A stretch of 33,839 nt of DNA from Spirochaetaceae bacterium (GTDB taxonomy: Bacteria > Spirochaetota > Spirochaetia > Treponematales > Breznakiellaceae). This document shows positions 1-7,736 of the stretch, in pieces. The notes under the pieces are model-generated. The model was not told the origin of the DNA, did not search any database, and worked only from the letters and a program-made list of their open reading frames with translations. The translations under genes were made by a program, and so were the position numbers. The stretch spans positions 1 through 33,839 of the forward strand of contig JAISMB010000014.1 in assembly GCA_031276945.1 (NCBI GenBank), read 5' to 3'. The stretch's first letter is position 1. Each line of letters starts with the position of its first letter.

Positions 1-507
1 CCCCGTGGGCTTACAGACCAAGGTCTGACCTATCATGTTACTTCAAAAGTAAACAGAGACGCTTTTGAATTAGATCCAGTTGATATGAAAGAACTCTTTC
101 TCACCGTGATTGCAGAAGCTAAAACCTCCAAAGGCTTCAAGTTCAAGCTGTGGAACTTCTGCATCATGGGTAATCATTTCCACTTTCTCATTACGCCTGA
201 AAAAGGGCAGAGTCTCTCTGAAATACTCAAGTGGATCAAGATGGTTTTTGCTATTCGATGGAACAAAAAGCACCATAAGACCGGTCATTTCTGGGGAGAT
301 CGCTTTTTCTCACGCGAGATCAAGGATGAGAAAGACTTTTGGACTGTGTTTGAGTACATAGACCAAAACCCTGTCGCAGCAGGACTGGTGAAAAAGCCTA
401 AAGACTGGCAGTACAGCGGCGCATACCATCGAGAACAGGGGATTATTACGGTTGTCTCTCTGGTAACTGATACTGCATGGAGGACAGACCTCAAGCTTCT
501 TTTGTGA
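1..507 (+). CDS. REP-associated tyrosine transposase (RAYT), copy 1, 5' end outside window
   Basis: Y1/IS200-like HUH transposase of the RAYT group, which cuts and joins single-stranded DNA at palindromic REP-type sites. The frame is open from base 1. By comparison with the 174-residue copy at 6026-6550 only about six N-terminal residues are missing. The HUH motif is NHFHFLI, and EYIDQNPVAAG carries the conserved region around the candidate catalytic tyrosine. The codons for GLTY contain the exact palindrome AGGTCTGACCT (21-31), next to CAGACC-AA-GGTCTG (14-27). A degenerate copy, AGGACAGACCT, lies in the last codons before the stop. Family assignment is firm; activity is unknown. Confidence 0.85.
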   Translation, partial: PRGLTDQGLTYHVTSKVNRDAFELDPVDMKELFLTVIAEAKTSKGFKFKLWNFCIMGNHFHFLITPEKGQSLSEILKWIKMVFAIRWNKKHHKTGHFWGDRFFSREIKDEKDFWTVFEYIDQNPVAAGLVKKPKDWQYSGAYHREQGIITVVSLVTDTAWRTDLKLLL

Positions 508-513
508 AAGTGA

Positions 514-609
514 AAGGACAGAGGTAGTACTACTCGCTACGCTCAATGTTCTGATTCCTTTCTTGCCGCTCTCTCTGTTAGCTCTATCTCCCTTTCCTTT
601 TAAGGACAC
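514..609 (+). mobile_element. IS5-family remnant (transposase C-terminal tail)
   Basis: Immediately after the RAYT stop the DNA matches the 3' end of the transposase in the IS at 15248-16030. The frame reads roughly RY-AQCSDSFLAALS before TAA at 601, followed by GGACAC, which resembles the IS terminal repeat. The stretch is too short to be functional and is best read as the right end of a lost element. Confidence 0.6.
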
Positions 610-728
610 GCCCCAGCGAAGCTGGAAACCCGAGCTTGTTTTCTGTCCTTAGATTTGTCTCTCTTCTTGCTTTTTGGGGTAAAATTAGTGATATTGTATC
701 TAGTATTTCTCTAATAAGGTGGCAAATA

Positions 729-3101
729 ATGTCGGATCAAAGTGTTGTACCTCTCGATCAGCTTCTTCCTAATCAGTTACCCTTGGTTTCTCTGAGTGGT
801 CGCCCTATTTTCCCCGGAATTTTTACCCCAATTATGATTGGAAATCCGGCTGATATAAAGCTTATTGACAGCCTTATTTCTGGTGATAGTCTTGTTGGAC
901 TAGTCCTCCTAAAAAATGAAAATGGCAATCTCAGTATTGACGATCTCTATAGAGTAGGTACCATTGCGAAAATTATCAAAAAAATCAATTTGCCGGATGG
1001 CGGGATCAATATTTTTATTTCAACATTAAAACGATTTAAGATAAAAAAGGCGCTCAATGCGAGTAATCCTATCATAGCAGCCGTTGAGTATATGGAAGAT
1101 GAAGAGGATAACAGCGAAGAAGTAAAAGCTTTATCACGGGTACTGCTGAATGAAATGAAGCAAGTCGCTGAGAATAATCCACTTTTTTCTGAAGAAATGC
1201 GCCTCAATATGATCAATATAGATATTCCCGGTAAAATTGCAGACTTTATTACCAGTATTCTCAATATTGGAAAAGAAGAACAGCAGAAAATATTGGAAAT
1301 AAATAATGTCCGCAAGCGTATGGAACAGGTGCTGGTATTTATTAAAAAAGAACAGGAGCTGCTCCGTATCCAAAAGAAGATACAGCATGATATTAACAGA
1401 AAAATCGAAAAAAATCAGCGTGATTATTTCTTAAAAGAAGAACTCAAGGCAATTAAGACAGAACTGGGTATGGCTGGTGATGCAAAAACTTCCGAGTACC
1501 AGCGTTTTAAGACAAAATTTGCCTCGCTTCACCTTGAAGATGAAGTGAAAGCGGCAGTTGAACAGGAGCTTGAAAAGCTCGAATTCTTGGAGGTACAGTC
1601 GCCGGAATTTGTCATTACCCGTAATTACCTCGATATAATCGCCAGTTTACCATGGAATGAAACAGGACAGGAACAGTTCAACCTAAAAAAAGCGCAAAGT
1701 ATTCTGGAACATGATCACTACGGGCTTAAAGAGGTAAAAACCCGGATCCTGGAGTACTTAGCAGTGCGTAAACTCAAACAGGACACGCAGGGTACTATAA
1801 TTTGTCTGGTAGGACCGCCGGGTGTAGGGAAAACTTCATTAGGAAAATCAATCGCCCGTGCCTTGGGTAAGGAATTTTTCCGCTTTTCAGTCGGCGGTAT
1901 GCGTGATGAGGCGGAGATAAAAGGACACAGACGGACCTACATTGGCGCTATGCCCGGTAAGATTATCCAAGGGCTTAAAATAGTTAAAACACAATCGCCG
2001 GTCTTTATGATAGATGAGATTGACAAAATGGGCACAAGCTTTCAAGGGGATCCAGCCAGCGCTCTCTTGGAGGTGCTGGACCCGGAACAGAACTGCGCAT
2101 TCCGGGATCATTACCTTGATTTACCCTTTGATATATCACATATTTTCTTTATCGTAACGGCAAATACGCTGGATACCATAGCACAGCCGCTCTTAGATCG
2201 TATGGAAATCATAGCCTTGCCCGGTTACATTGATAGTGAAAAATTTGAAATTGCCAAACACTACCTTGTTCCTAAAAGCCTTGAGAAAAACGGCTTGAAA
2301 AAAAATCAGGTAAGATACACAAAGGAATCGCTTTTATACATTGCCAACGGCTATGCCCGTGAAGCCGGTGTGCGTACCTTTGAGAAAAATCTTGACAAGA
2401 TACACCGGAAATTAGTAAAACTCCTCGTTGAAGCCGATGAGCAGCAGACTGCATCTGAAGAGCAGCCGAAAGAAAAATTCGTGGTTACCAAAACACTCAT
2501 TGAAAAACATTTAGGCAAACCGATCTTCCCGGAAGGAGAAATTAAGAAAGCCGATCAGCCCGGTATGTCTGTGGGGCTTGCTTGGACAGCCCTTGGAGGC
2601 GATACGTTGATTATTGAAGCGCTGGCATTGCCGGGTAAGGAAGGATTTACCCTCACAGGCAAGATGGGTGATGTGATGAAAGAGTCGGCGAGCATCGCTC
2701 TGACCAGCGCTCGCAAGATTAGTATTGAGCGTTATGGTATGAGTCCGCAGTGGTTTGAAACCAATCATATTCACTTGCATATTCCTGAGGGCGCTACGCC
2801 GAAAGACGGTCCATCCGCCGGTATCACTATGGCAACAGCACTCATTTCTTTGCTGCGCGGTAAAACCATCACCGACCGGCTGGTGATGACCGGCGAACTT
2901 AGTCTCACCGGTCATGTCCTGCCTGTAGGCGGTCTCAAGGAAAAGATCATAGCCGCGGCGCGTAACAAGGCAAAGTACATCATTATCCCTAAACAGAATA
3001 TGCGCGATCTTGATGACATTCCTGATAATATCAAAAGCGATTTGAAATTCTATCCGGTAGAACGTTTTGATGAAGTACTCGCCATAGCTTTGCCGGATTA
3101 A
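729..3101 (+). CDS. lon: ATP-dependent protease Lon
   Basis: Cytosolic AAA+ serine protease that unfolds and degrades damaged or regulatory proteins. The 790-residue product is normal for LonA. The order is N-terminal substrate domain, coiled coil (about 190-300), AAA+ module with Walker A GPPGVGKT (362-369) and Walker B VFMIDEID, then the protease domain with Ser696 (PKDGPSAG) and Lys739 (GLKEK) as catalytic dyad. The open frame reaches back to 636, but ATG at 729 with AAGGTGG just upstream is the better start and matches family N-termini. The gene stands alone and converges on mrdA across a REP-like hairpin. Confidence 0.96.
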   Translation: MSDQSVVPLDQLLPNQLPLVSLSGRPIFPGIFTPIMIGNPADIKLIDSLISGDSLVGLVLLKNENGNLSIDDLYRVGTIAKIIKKINLPDGGINIFISTLKRFKIKKALNASNPIIAAVEYMEDEEDNSEEVKALSRVLLNEMKQVAENNPLFSEEMRLNMINIDIPGKIADFITSILNIGKEEQQKILEINNVRKRMEQVLVFIKKEQELLRIQKKIQHDINRKIEKNQRDYFLKEELKAIKTELGMAGDAKTSEYQRFKTKFASLHLEDEVKAAVEQELEKLEFLEVQSPEFVITRNYLDIIASLPWNETGQEQFNLKKAQSILEHDHYGLKEVKTRILEYLAVRKLKQDTQGTIICLVGPPGVGKTSLGKSIARALGKEFFRFSVGGMRDEAEIKGHRRTYIGAMPGKIIQGLKIVKTQSPVFMIDEIDKMGTSFQGDPASALLEVLDPEQNCAFRDHYLDLPFDISHIFFIVTANTLDTIAQPLLDRMEIIALPGYIDSEKFEIAKHYLVPKSLEKNGLKKNQVRYTKESLLYIANGYAREAGVRTFEKNLDKIHRKLVKLLVEADEQQTASEEQPKEKFVVTKTLIEKHLGKPIFPEGEIKKADQPGMSVGLAWTALGGDTLIIEALALPGKEGFTLTGKMGDVMKESASIALTSARKISIERYGMSPQWFETNHIHLHIPEGATPKDGPSAGITMATALISLLRGKTITDRLVMTGELSLTGHVLPVGGLKEKIIAAARNKAKYIIIPKQNMRDLDDIPDNIKSDLKFYPVERFDEVLAIALPD

Positions 3102-3138
3102 GGCGCTAGAGAGCGCGTATACCGCACTGGAAAAGTCT

Positions 3139-3244
3139 GAGGTCTGTCCGCCAAGCGGATGGGTCAGACCTCGGTCTGTTCCCACATTACAGTTTTACTT
3201 CAGTGTCAGTAGCATTTTTTTACCCGAGGTCTGACCCATCCGCT
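3139..3244. repeat. REP-like nested inverted repeat between convergent lon and mrdA
   Basis: GAGGTCTG (3139-3146) pairs with CAGACCTC (3165-3172), and TCCGC pairs with GCGGA inside, leaving a one-sided bulge: an imperfect hairpin of REP type. In addition 3154-3174 is a perfect 21-bp inverted copy of 3224-3244, separated by 49 bp. The right arm ends two bases before the mrdA stop codon. The position between converging genes suggests a bidirectional terminator or mRNA-end protector, but there is no clear T-run on either strand. Confidence 0.75.
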
Positions 3245-3246
3245 CC

Positions 3247-5106
3247 CTATTCCCGCCGCCCCTGCACCGGCATCAAATATTCAAGACCAAGGCTCGTTAC
3301 CGCTTCCTCGTACGATTGATTGGCGAAAATACCTTGAAAAATGATAGCAGAGGCGTAGGGCGCCCACCACTCCCATTTGTTTACCGCCTCTACAATGATA
3401 GACAGGACAATACGGTCGTCTGGATTGCTCGTCTGATAAGGCGCAAAAGCTGCAAACCACGAATGCCAGCGATCAGCTATGCCAATCTCGCCCGTGCCGG
3501 TCTTGCCGGCGATCTGCACTGAGCGTATGTTCAGGGGAAAGCGGGCGGTCCCTTCGCTTATTACAGTACGCATATCATGCCGGACTTGCCGAAATATATC
3601 AGGACTAATGGTATTAGTCTTATGCAGCACCTGCGGCTCTATGCTTTCTTCAACGGTATCGGTAAGCGGGTCCCGAATCTCCTTCAATAAATGCGGTTGG
3701 TAAATAACGCCGTCGTTTACGACCATAGCTACCATATTTGCCATCTGTAACGGCGTTACGAGGGTGTAGCCCTGTCCTATGGACATGTTCATGGTATCGC
3801 CTGCGACCCAGCTTTCATGAAAGCGCCGTTCCTTCCATTGCGGATCAGGAATAAAGCCGGCAATCTCGCCCGGAAGGTCAACGTTGGTTACCTCTCCGTA
3901 GCCGTATTCAAGGGCGTAGGTAACGATGTTTTCTATACCCAGATGATCACGCCCCACAATCCAGTAATAAATATCGCACGATTGAGCCATAGCCTGCTGA
4001 AGGTTCAAATAGCCGTGTCCGGGTTTGCGTATGTGGCAGTGCCACAGCCTATCCCCATAGCTCAATTCCCCTAAACAATTCACCGTTTGGTCAGTCGGAA
4101 AGGCATGTTCTGCAAGCACGCCGGTCGTCATAACAATCTTGAACGTCGATGCCGGCGGATAACTGGACTGAATCACCCGATTGAGAAACGGTTTATTCGG
4201 GTCTTTGATCAAATTTTGATATTCAGTGTCAAGGACTTGGTTAAAAATGTTCGGATCATACCACGGATACGAAACCAGCGCCAGAATTTCCCCTGTTGAA
4301 GGTTTAAGTACGACAGCAGCGCCGATACGCTCCCCTAATGCTTTTTCTACGAGGTTTTGTATTTCTCGGTCTATGGTCAGTACTAGATTCTTGCCGGTTA
4401 CAGGCGATTCCCGCTCCACCTGCCCAACACGCCGCCCCTTCACATCAACGGTCCGTATCTCCTGCCCGCTGAGACCGCGCAGAATTTCATCGTACTGTTT
4501 CTCTATCCCCGACTTTCCTATCACATCGCCGCGCTGGTAGCCTCTATTGTACAACATGGTCAGTTCCCCTTGCGTAATGTCTCCCACATACCCGACTACG
4601 TGCGAAAGGCTTCTCATATCAATATAGTTGCGCATGGGCTTTGACTGCCATGATACGCCCGGCAGTATGTCAACGACTTCGGCTATGCGTGCAATGGTCT
4701 CAAACGGCACGTTCATAGCAATTTCAATGGGCTGGAATAAGTGAAAGTATTCAGGCGGTATCTTTTGATCAATGCGGTCGCGCGGTATATTTATCAGCAC
4801 TGCAAGTCTGTCGATGAGCGGCGACAATTCCCCCGGCGGCACTTCACCGGGAACAACGCTCACGGCAAAGGCATCAGCATTCATAACCAAAGGCGCAAGC
4901 CGCTGCCTATCAAAAATCTCCCCCCGCTGCGCCGGTATGTTCGTAATTCGGCGCGTTATATTGTGCGCCTGCTTTTGGTATTGCTCATTGCTTAATACTT
5001 GTATGGAAAAAAGTTTGAACATATAGATACCAAAGAGGGTGATACACAGGCATTGAATAGCAACAATCCGTTTTTCAGTAGGAACTTTACGGCTACGACG
5101 TGGCAT
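3247..5106 (-). CDS. mrdA: Penicillin-binding protein 2 (peptidoglycan DD-transpeptidase)
   Basis: Class B PBP that cross-links side-wall peptidoglycan with RodA and the Mre elongation complex; inner membrane with a periplasmic catalytic domain. The 619-residue product has one N-terminal membrane helix (about 12-32), a dimerisation domain and a transpeptidase domain with the Ser320-xx-Lys motif (STFK), SCD at 376 and KTG at 535. The ATG at 5106 lies 14 bp inside the end of mreD, implying translational coupling. rodA does not follow; the next thing downstream is the REP-like hairpin and convergent lon. Confidence 0.95.
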   Translation of the reverse strand: MPRRSRKVPTEKRIVAIQCLCITLFGIYMFKLFSIQVLSNEQYQKQAHNITRRITNIPAQRGEIFDRQRLAPLVMNADAFAVSVVPGEVPPGELSPLIDRLAVLINIPRDRIDQKIPPEYFHLFQPIEIAMNVPFETIARIAEVVDILPGVSWQSKPMRNYIDMRSLSHVVGYVGDITQGELTMLYNRGYQRGDVIGKSGIEKQYDEILRGLSGQEIRTVDVKGRRVGQVERESPVTGKNLVLTIDREIQNLVEKALGERIGAAVVLKPSTGEILALVSYPWYDPNIFNQVLDTEYQNLIKDPNKPFLNRVIQSSYPPASTFKIVMTTGVLAEHAFPTDQTVNCLGELSYGDRLWHCHIRKPGHGYLNLQQAMAQSCDIYYWIVGRDHLGIENIVTYALEYGYGEVTNVDLPGEIAGFIPDPQWKERRFHESWVAGDTMNMSIGQGYTLVTPLQMANMVAMVVNDGVIYQPHLLKEIRDPLTDTVEESIEPQVLHKTNTISPDIFRQVRHDMRTVISEGTARFPLNIRSVQIAGKTGTGEIGIADRWHSWFAAFAPYQTSNPDDRIVLSIIVEAVNKWEWWAPYASAIIFQGIFANQSYEEAVTSLGLEYLMPVQGRRE

Positions 5107-5608
5107 TGGACTTAGTTTCCTTTTTTAATAAGAGCTTAAACCGGTTTAAGAATGAAAAAATAAGCGGAGCAAGGAGCGAATTTAAGCCAAGCTCGGCAAA
5201 AAAAGTCTTCGTGAATGAATAAACCGGCACAGTATCGGTAAACAGAAAATGTAGGACAAAGACAAGGACGGCTTTGGTAGCTGTTGCGCCGGCGCAGAGG
5301 AGCAGGGGGAAAAAAAGCACATCAAGCATAAAGGTTCCGCGCAATAAACCGGCGAGAGCACCGACAGTGGTATAAATAAAGGCATTCAGTCCGAGGGGCG
5401 CTGAGGATAAAAGGTCAAGCACAAGTCCTGAAAAGAAGCCGGCTACCTGTCCTGACATATTCCCGTTGTGATACGAAGTCCAAATAATGATGAGCAGGAT
5501 CAAATCCGGCACGGCATTGTATAAAGAGAGCTTTTGCAGAATGGTTGACTGCAACATTGCTGCACACAGGGCAAAAAGCACGGTCCATAAGATATGCTTA
5601 AAAAACAA
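5093..5608 (-). CDS. mreD: Rod shape-determining protein MreD
   Basis: Polytopic inner-membrane partner of MreC and PBP2 in the elongasome. The product is 171 residues, close to the usual length, with about five hydrophobic segments and typical MreD sequence near the N-terminus (VPDLILLIIIW). The start is TTG at 5608, with GGAGG six bases upstream, and the gene overlaps mrdA by 14 bp. The usual upstream neighbour mreC is absent: the DNA before mreD is a 21-bp repeat array and a RAYT gene. The assignment rests on topology and context more than on motifs. Confidence 0.85.
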   Translation of the reverse strand: MFFKHILWTVLFALCAAMLQSTILQKLSLYNAVPDLILLIIIWTSYHNGNMSGQVAGFFSGLVLDLLSSAPLGLNAFIYTTVGALAGLLRGTFMLDVLFFPLLLCAGATATKAVLVFVLHFLFTDTVPVYSFTKTFFAELGLNSLLAPLIFSFLNRFKLLLKKETKSNATS

Positions 5609-5741
5609 GTATTTCCTCCATTACTGGAGCATACTGTTTTTTATAGATTCACGCTAGAGATACTTTTACCGTCTCCTGACAGGCGGCATAGTGAGGCTCT
5701 TTCTCTCCTGTGGCTGTTCAGTAACGGGTAAAGAACACGGT

Positions 5742-5993
5742 AGCGAATGCCTCAAAAATTTTAGCGGATGGCTCAGAAATTTTAGCGGATGACCCAAAAA
5801 TTCTAGCCGATGGCTTAGAAATTCTAGCGGATGGCTCAGAAATTTTAGCGGATGACCCAAAAATTCTAGCGGATGACCCAAAAATTCTAGCCGATGGCTC
5901 AAAAATTTTAGCGGATGGCTTAGAAATTCTAGCGGATGACCCAAAAATTCTAGCCGATGGCTCAAAAATTTTAGCGGATGACCCAAAAGCCGT
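5742..5993. repeat. 21-bp tandem array upstream of mreD (11 full units plus a partial)
   Basis: Units begin AGCGGATG or AGCCGATG at 5742, 5763, 5784, 5805, 5826, 5847, 5868, 5889, 5910, 5931, 5952 and 5973. Three main versions alternate, differing at GGCTCAGA / GACCCAAA / GGCTTAGA and at the trailing ATTTT / ATTCT. Because 21 is divisible by three, the minus strand has a 106-codon open frame of seven-residue repeats (GHPLKFL, SHRLEFL) from a TTG at 5986 to 5666. It has no convincing ribosome site, so I do not call a gene. The AGCGGATGG-TCAGA part equals the start of the 21-bp inverted repeat at 3154-3174. Confidence 0.9.
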
Positions 5994-6014
5994 GGCGAAA
6001 AGGCAATATCAGAG

Positions 6015-6053
6015 GAGGTCTGACCTCACAAACGGAAACTAAGGTCAGACCTC
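6015..6053. repeat. Inverted pair of AGGTC-n-GACCT palindromes at the RAYT copy 2 stop codon
   Basis: GAGGTCTGACCT at 6015-6026 and AGGTCAGACCTC at 6042-6053 are perfect 12-bp reverse complements, 15 bp apart. The RAYT stop codon (6026-6028) lies at the edge of the left arm, so the right arm is inside the coding sequence. Each arm is itself palindromic, so either cruciform or site-pair recognition is possible. Confidence 0.8.
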
Positions 6054-6550
6054 AACGTCGTGTCAGTAACCAGCGAGATAATGCCGATAATGCCCTGTTC
6101 CCGATGGTACGCGCCGCTGTACTGCCATTGCTCAGGCTTCTTCACAAGATTCGCTGCAACAGGGTTTTGGTCAATGTATTCAAACACAGTCCAAAAGTCT
6201 TTTTCATCCTTTATCTCGCGTGAATAAAACCTGTCTCCCCAAAAATGACCGGTCTTATGGTGCTTCTTATTCCATCTGATGGCAAAGACCATCTTAATCC
6301 ACTTTAATATCTCAGAGAGACTCTGCCCTTTTTCAGGGGTGATAAGAAAGTGGAAATGATTATCCATGATGCAAATGTTCCACAGCTTAAACTTGAAGCC
6401 TTTGATGGTTTTTGCTTCTTCAATGATCCTGAGAAAGAGCTTTTTCATCTCATCCGGCTGTAATTCAAAAGCGTCCCTGTTTACTGTCGAGGTAACGTGA
6501 TAGGTCAGACCTTGGTCTGTGCGCCCACGGGGCAAATTATGATTAGACAT
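6026..6550 (-). CDS. REP-associated tyrosine transposase (RAYT), copy 2
   Basis: Complete 174-residue Y1/HUH transposase, closely similar in protein and DNA to copy 1 at the window start but on the opposite strand. It has the HUH motif NHFHFLI and the EYIDQNPVAAN region expected to hold the nucleophilic tyrosine. The start is ATG at 6550. The N-terminal codons for QGLTYHV contain AGGTCTGACCT (minus strand, 6502-6512) next to CAGACC-TT-GGTCTG (6506-6519). The C-terminal codons for LRSDL contain a further copy at 6042-6052. It is stand-alone, as RAYTs usually are, and sits between the SurA-like genes and the 21-bp array. Confidence 0.88.
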   Translation of the reverse strand: MSNHNLPRGRTDQGLTYHVTSTVNRDAFELQPDEMKKLFLRIIEEAKTIKGFKFKLWNICIMDNHFHFLITPEKGQSLSEILKWIKMVFAIRWNKKHHKTGHFWGDRFYSREIKDEKDFWTVFEYIDQNPVAANLVKKPEQWQYSGAYHREQGIIGIISLVTDTTLRSDLSFRL

Positions 6551-6638
6551 AATACCTATATAATGGAACCAACTCTACATTTTGCTTTAATTGCGGCAAT
6601 ATTTTTTTATATTTTTTTTACCGAGGTCTGTCCGTCTT

Positions 6639-6670
6639 AAAAAAGGCTCTGGCTGTTCAGAGCCAGAGCC
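6639..6670 (-). terminator. Rho-independent terminator of the SurA-like operon
   Basis: GGCTCTGGCT and AGCCAGAGCC form a perfect 10-bp stem with a 6-base loop. On the minus strand it is followed by TTTTTT. It lies 20 bp after the stop of the gene at 6690-7736. Confidence 0.9.
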
Positions 6671-6689
6671 CAATTAACCGGTGGGAAAC

Positions 6690-7736
6690 TTACCAGACGA
6701 GGTTGTTTTCGTAAATCTGAAAAGGATTGCCCGTTCTCAGTTCAGCAGTCAGTTCTGTTATCGCCTTCTCAAGGAGGGTTTGCTGCCGTTCTTGAGCAAG
6801 ATTGGAGCTGATAAACTGCCGTACCGTTACGCGGCTTCCTAATTGCACAATATCATCCAGATTCAAGAATTTCTGTGCATACGTCTCTGTTATTTTAATA
6901 ATATAGTATCCTGAAGCATTCTCAATAAGTTTAGACACTTCTCCTTGTTTAAGGGAGAATGCCGTGTCAATAAAATCAGTTCCCAGCAGTTGTTGAGACT
7001 GGGGGGTCAAAGGTAAATAGCCGCCGTCTCCGGCTCTATACCCGGAAGAAGGCGACTGCCCCCGTATGACAGCTTCATCGAATTTTGAAGGATTAGAGCC
7101 AATATCGCGTACAAGACGATCAGCGTTCTCTTTTGCCTTTGCTTTATCCGCAGCCGAGGTAAAAGGCACCATAATCAGAGAAAAACGCACAGTATCCGGT
7201 CTAATGAACTGGGCTTTATTAATGCTATACGCGGTAGCAATCTCAGTTTCAGTTGGCTCCTTAAAGGTTTTCAAAAGAGCCTCTTTTTTAGTGGTAATGT
7301 ACTTTTCTAAAAGCAACTGCTGACGAAGCTGGACCCGGAACGCCGGCATTTCCATACTGAATTGAGAACGCACCGCAGCGGCAAATTCAGATTCTGTTGG
7401 CGCACGACCGATTTGACTTGCCAGTTGATTCTTTAATGCCTGAATCTTTTGCTCAAGCTCAAATTCGCTAATAGTAACCCTGTCCCGTTCAGCAGCCTGT
7501 AAGACTAATTTTTCGTCAATCATAGTATCCAGTAACTGCCGGCGCTGCTCCTGTGTTAATGAATAGCCCAGTGTCTTCTCCTGTGTTTCAATCGCAGTTT
7601 TTAACTGGGCAACGGTAATAACATCCGTTCTCGTGCGTATAAGACGGACCTCGGCGGCAGGTCGCGTATCGCTCTGGGCGAAGAGCAATCCTCCGGTTAC
7701 TAAAAAACAAAAAATCATCCCTTTAAGACGCCTCAT
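6690..7736 (-). CDS. SurA/parvulin-like exported peptidyl-prolyl isomerase (single module)
   Basis: Periplasmic chaperone-type protein of 348 residues: signal peptide (MRRLKGMIFCFLVTGG, then LLFAQ), a SurA_N-like helical region (LLDTMIDEKLVLQAAERD ... AFRVQLRQQLLLEKY) and a degenerate PPIC rotamase domain (VRFSLIMVPF ... DGGYLPL ... GEVSKLIENASGYYIIKI). The classic parvulin catalytic His/Cys positions are not evident, so a chaperone role is more likely than strong isomerase activity. ATG at 7736 with AAGGAGG upstream is chosen over the longer open frame to 7820. It overlaps the preceding gene by 14 bp, and a strong terminator follows. Confidence 0.85.
   Translation of the reverse strand: MRRLKGMIFCFLVTGGLLFAQSDTRPAAEVRLIRTRTDVITVAQLKTAIETQEKTLGYSLTQEQRRQLLDTMIDEKLVLQAAERDRVTISEFELEQKIQALKNQLASQIGRAPTESEFAAAVRSQFSMEMPAFRVQLRQQLLLEKYITTKKEALLKTFKEPTETEIATAYSINKAQFIRPDTVRFSLIMVPFTSAADKAKAKENADRLVRDIGSNPSKFDEAVIRGQSPSSGYRAGDGGYLPLTPQSQQLLGTDFIDTAFSLKQGEVSKLIENASGYYIIKITETYAQKFLNLDDIVQLGSRVTVRQFISSNLAQERQQTLLEKAITELTAELRTGNPFQIYENNLVW

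Noticed and set aside
2511-3185. 224-codon minus-strand open frame inside lon
   Set aside because: It is a shadow of the conserved Lon protease domain.
5666-5986. 106-residue repeat protein on the minus strand
   Set aside because: The frame is open because the unit is 21 bp; it starts at a TTG with no ribosome site and has no recognisable domain.
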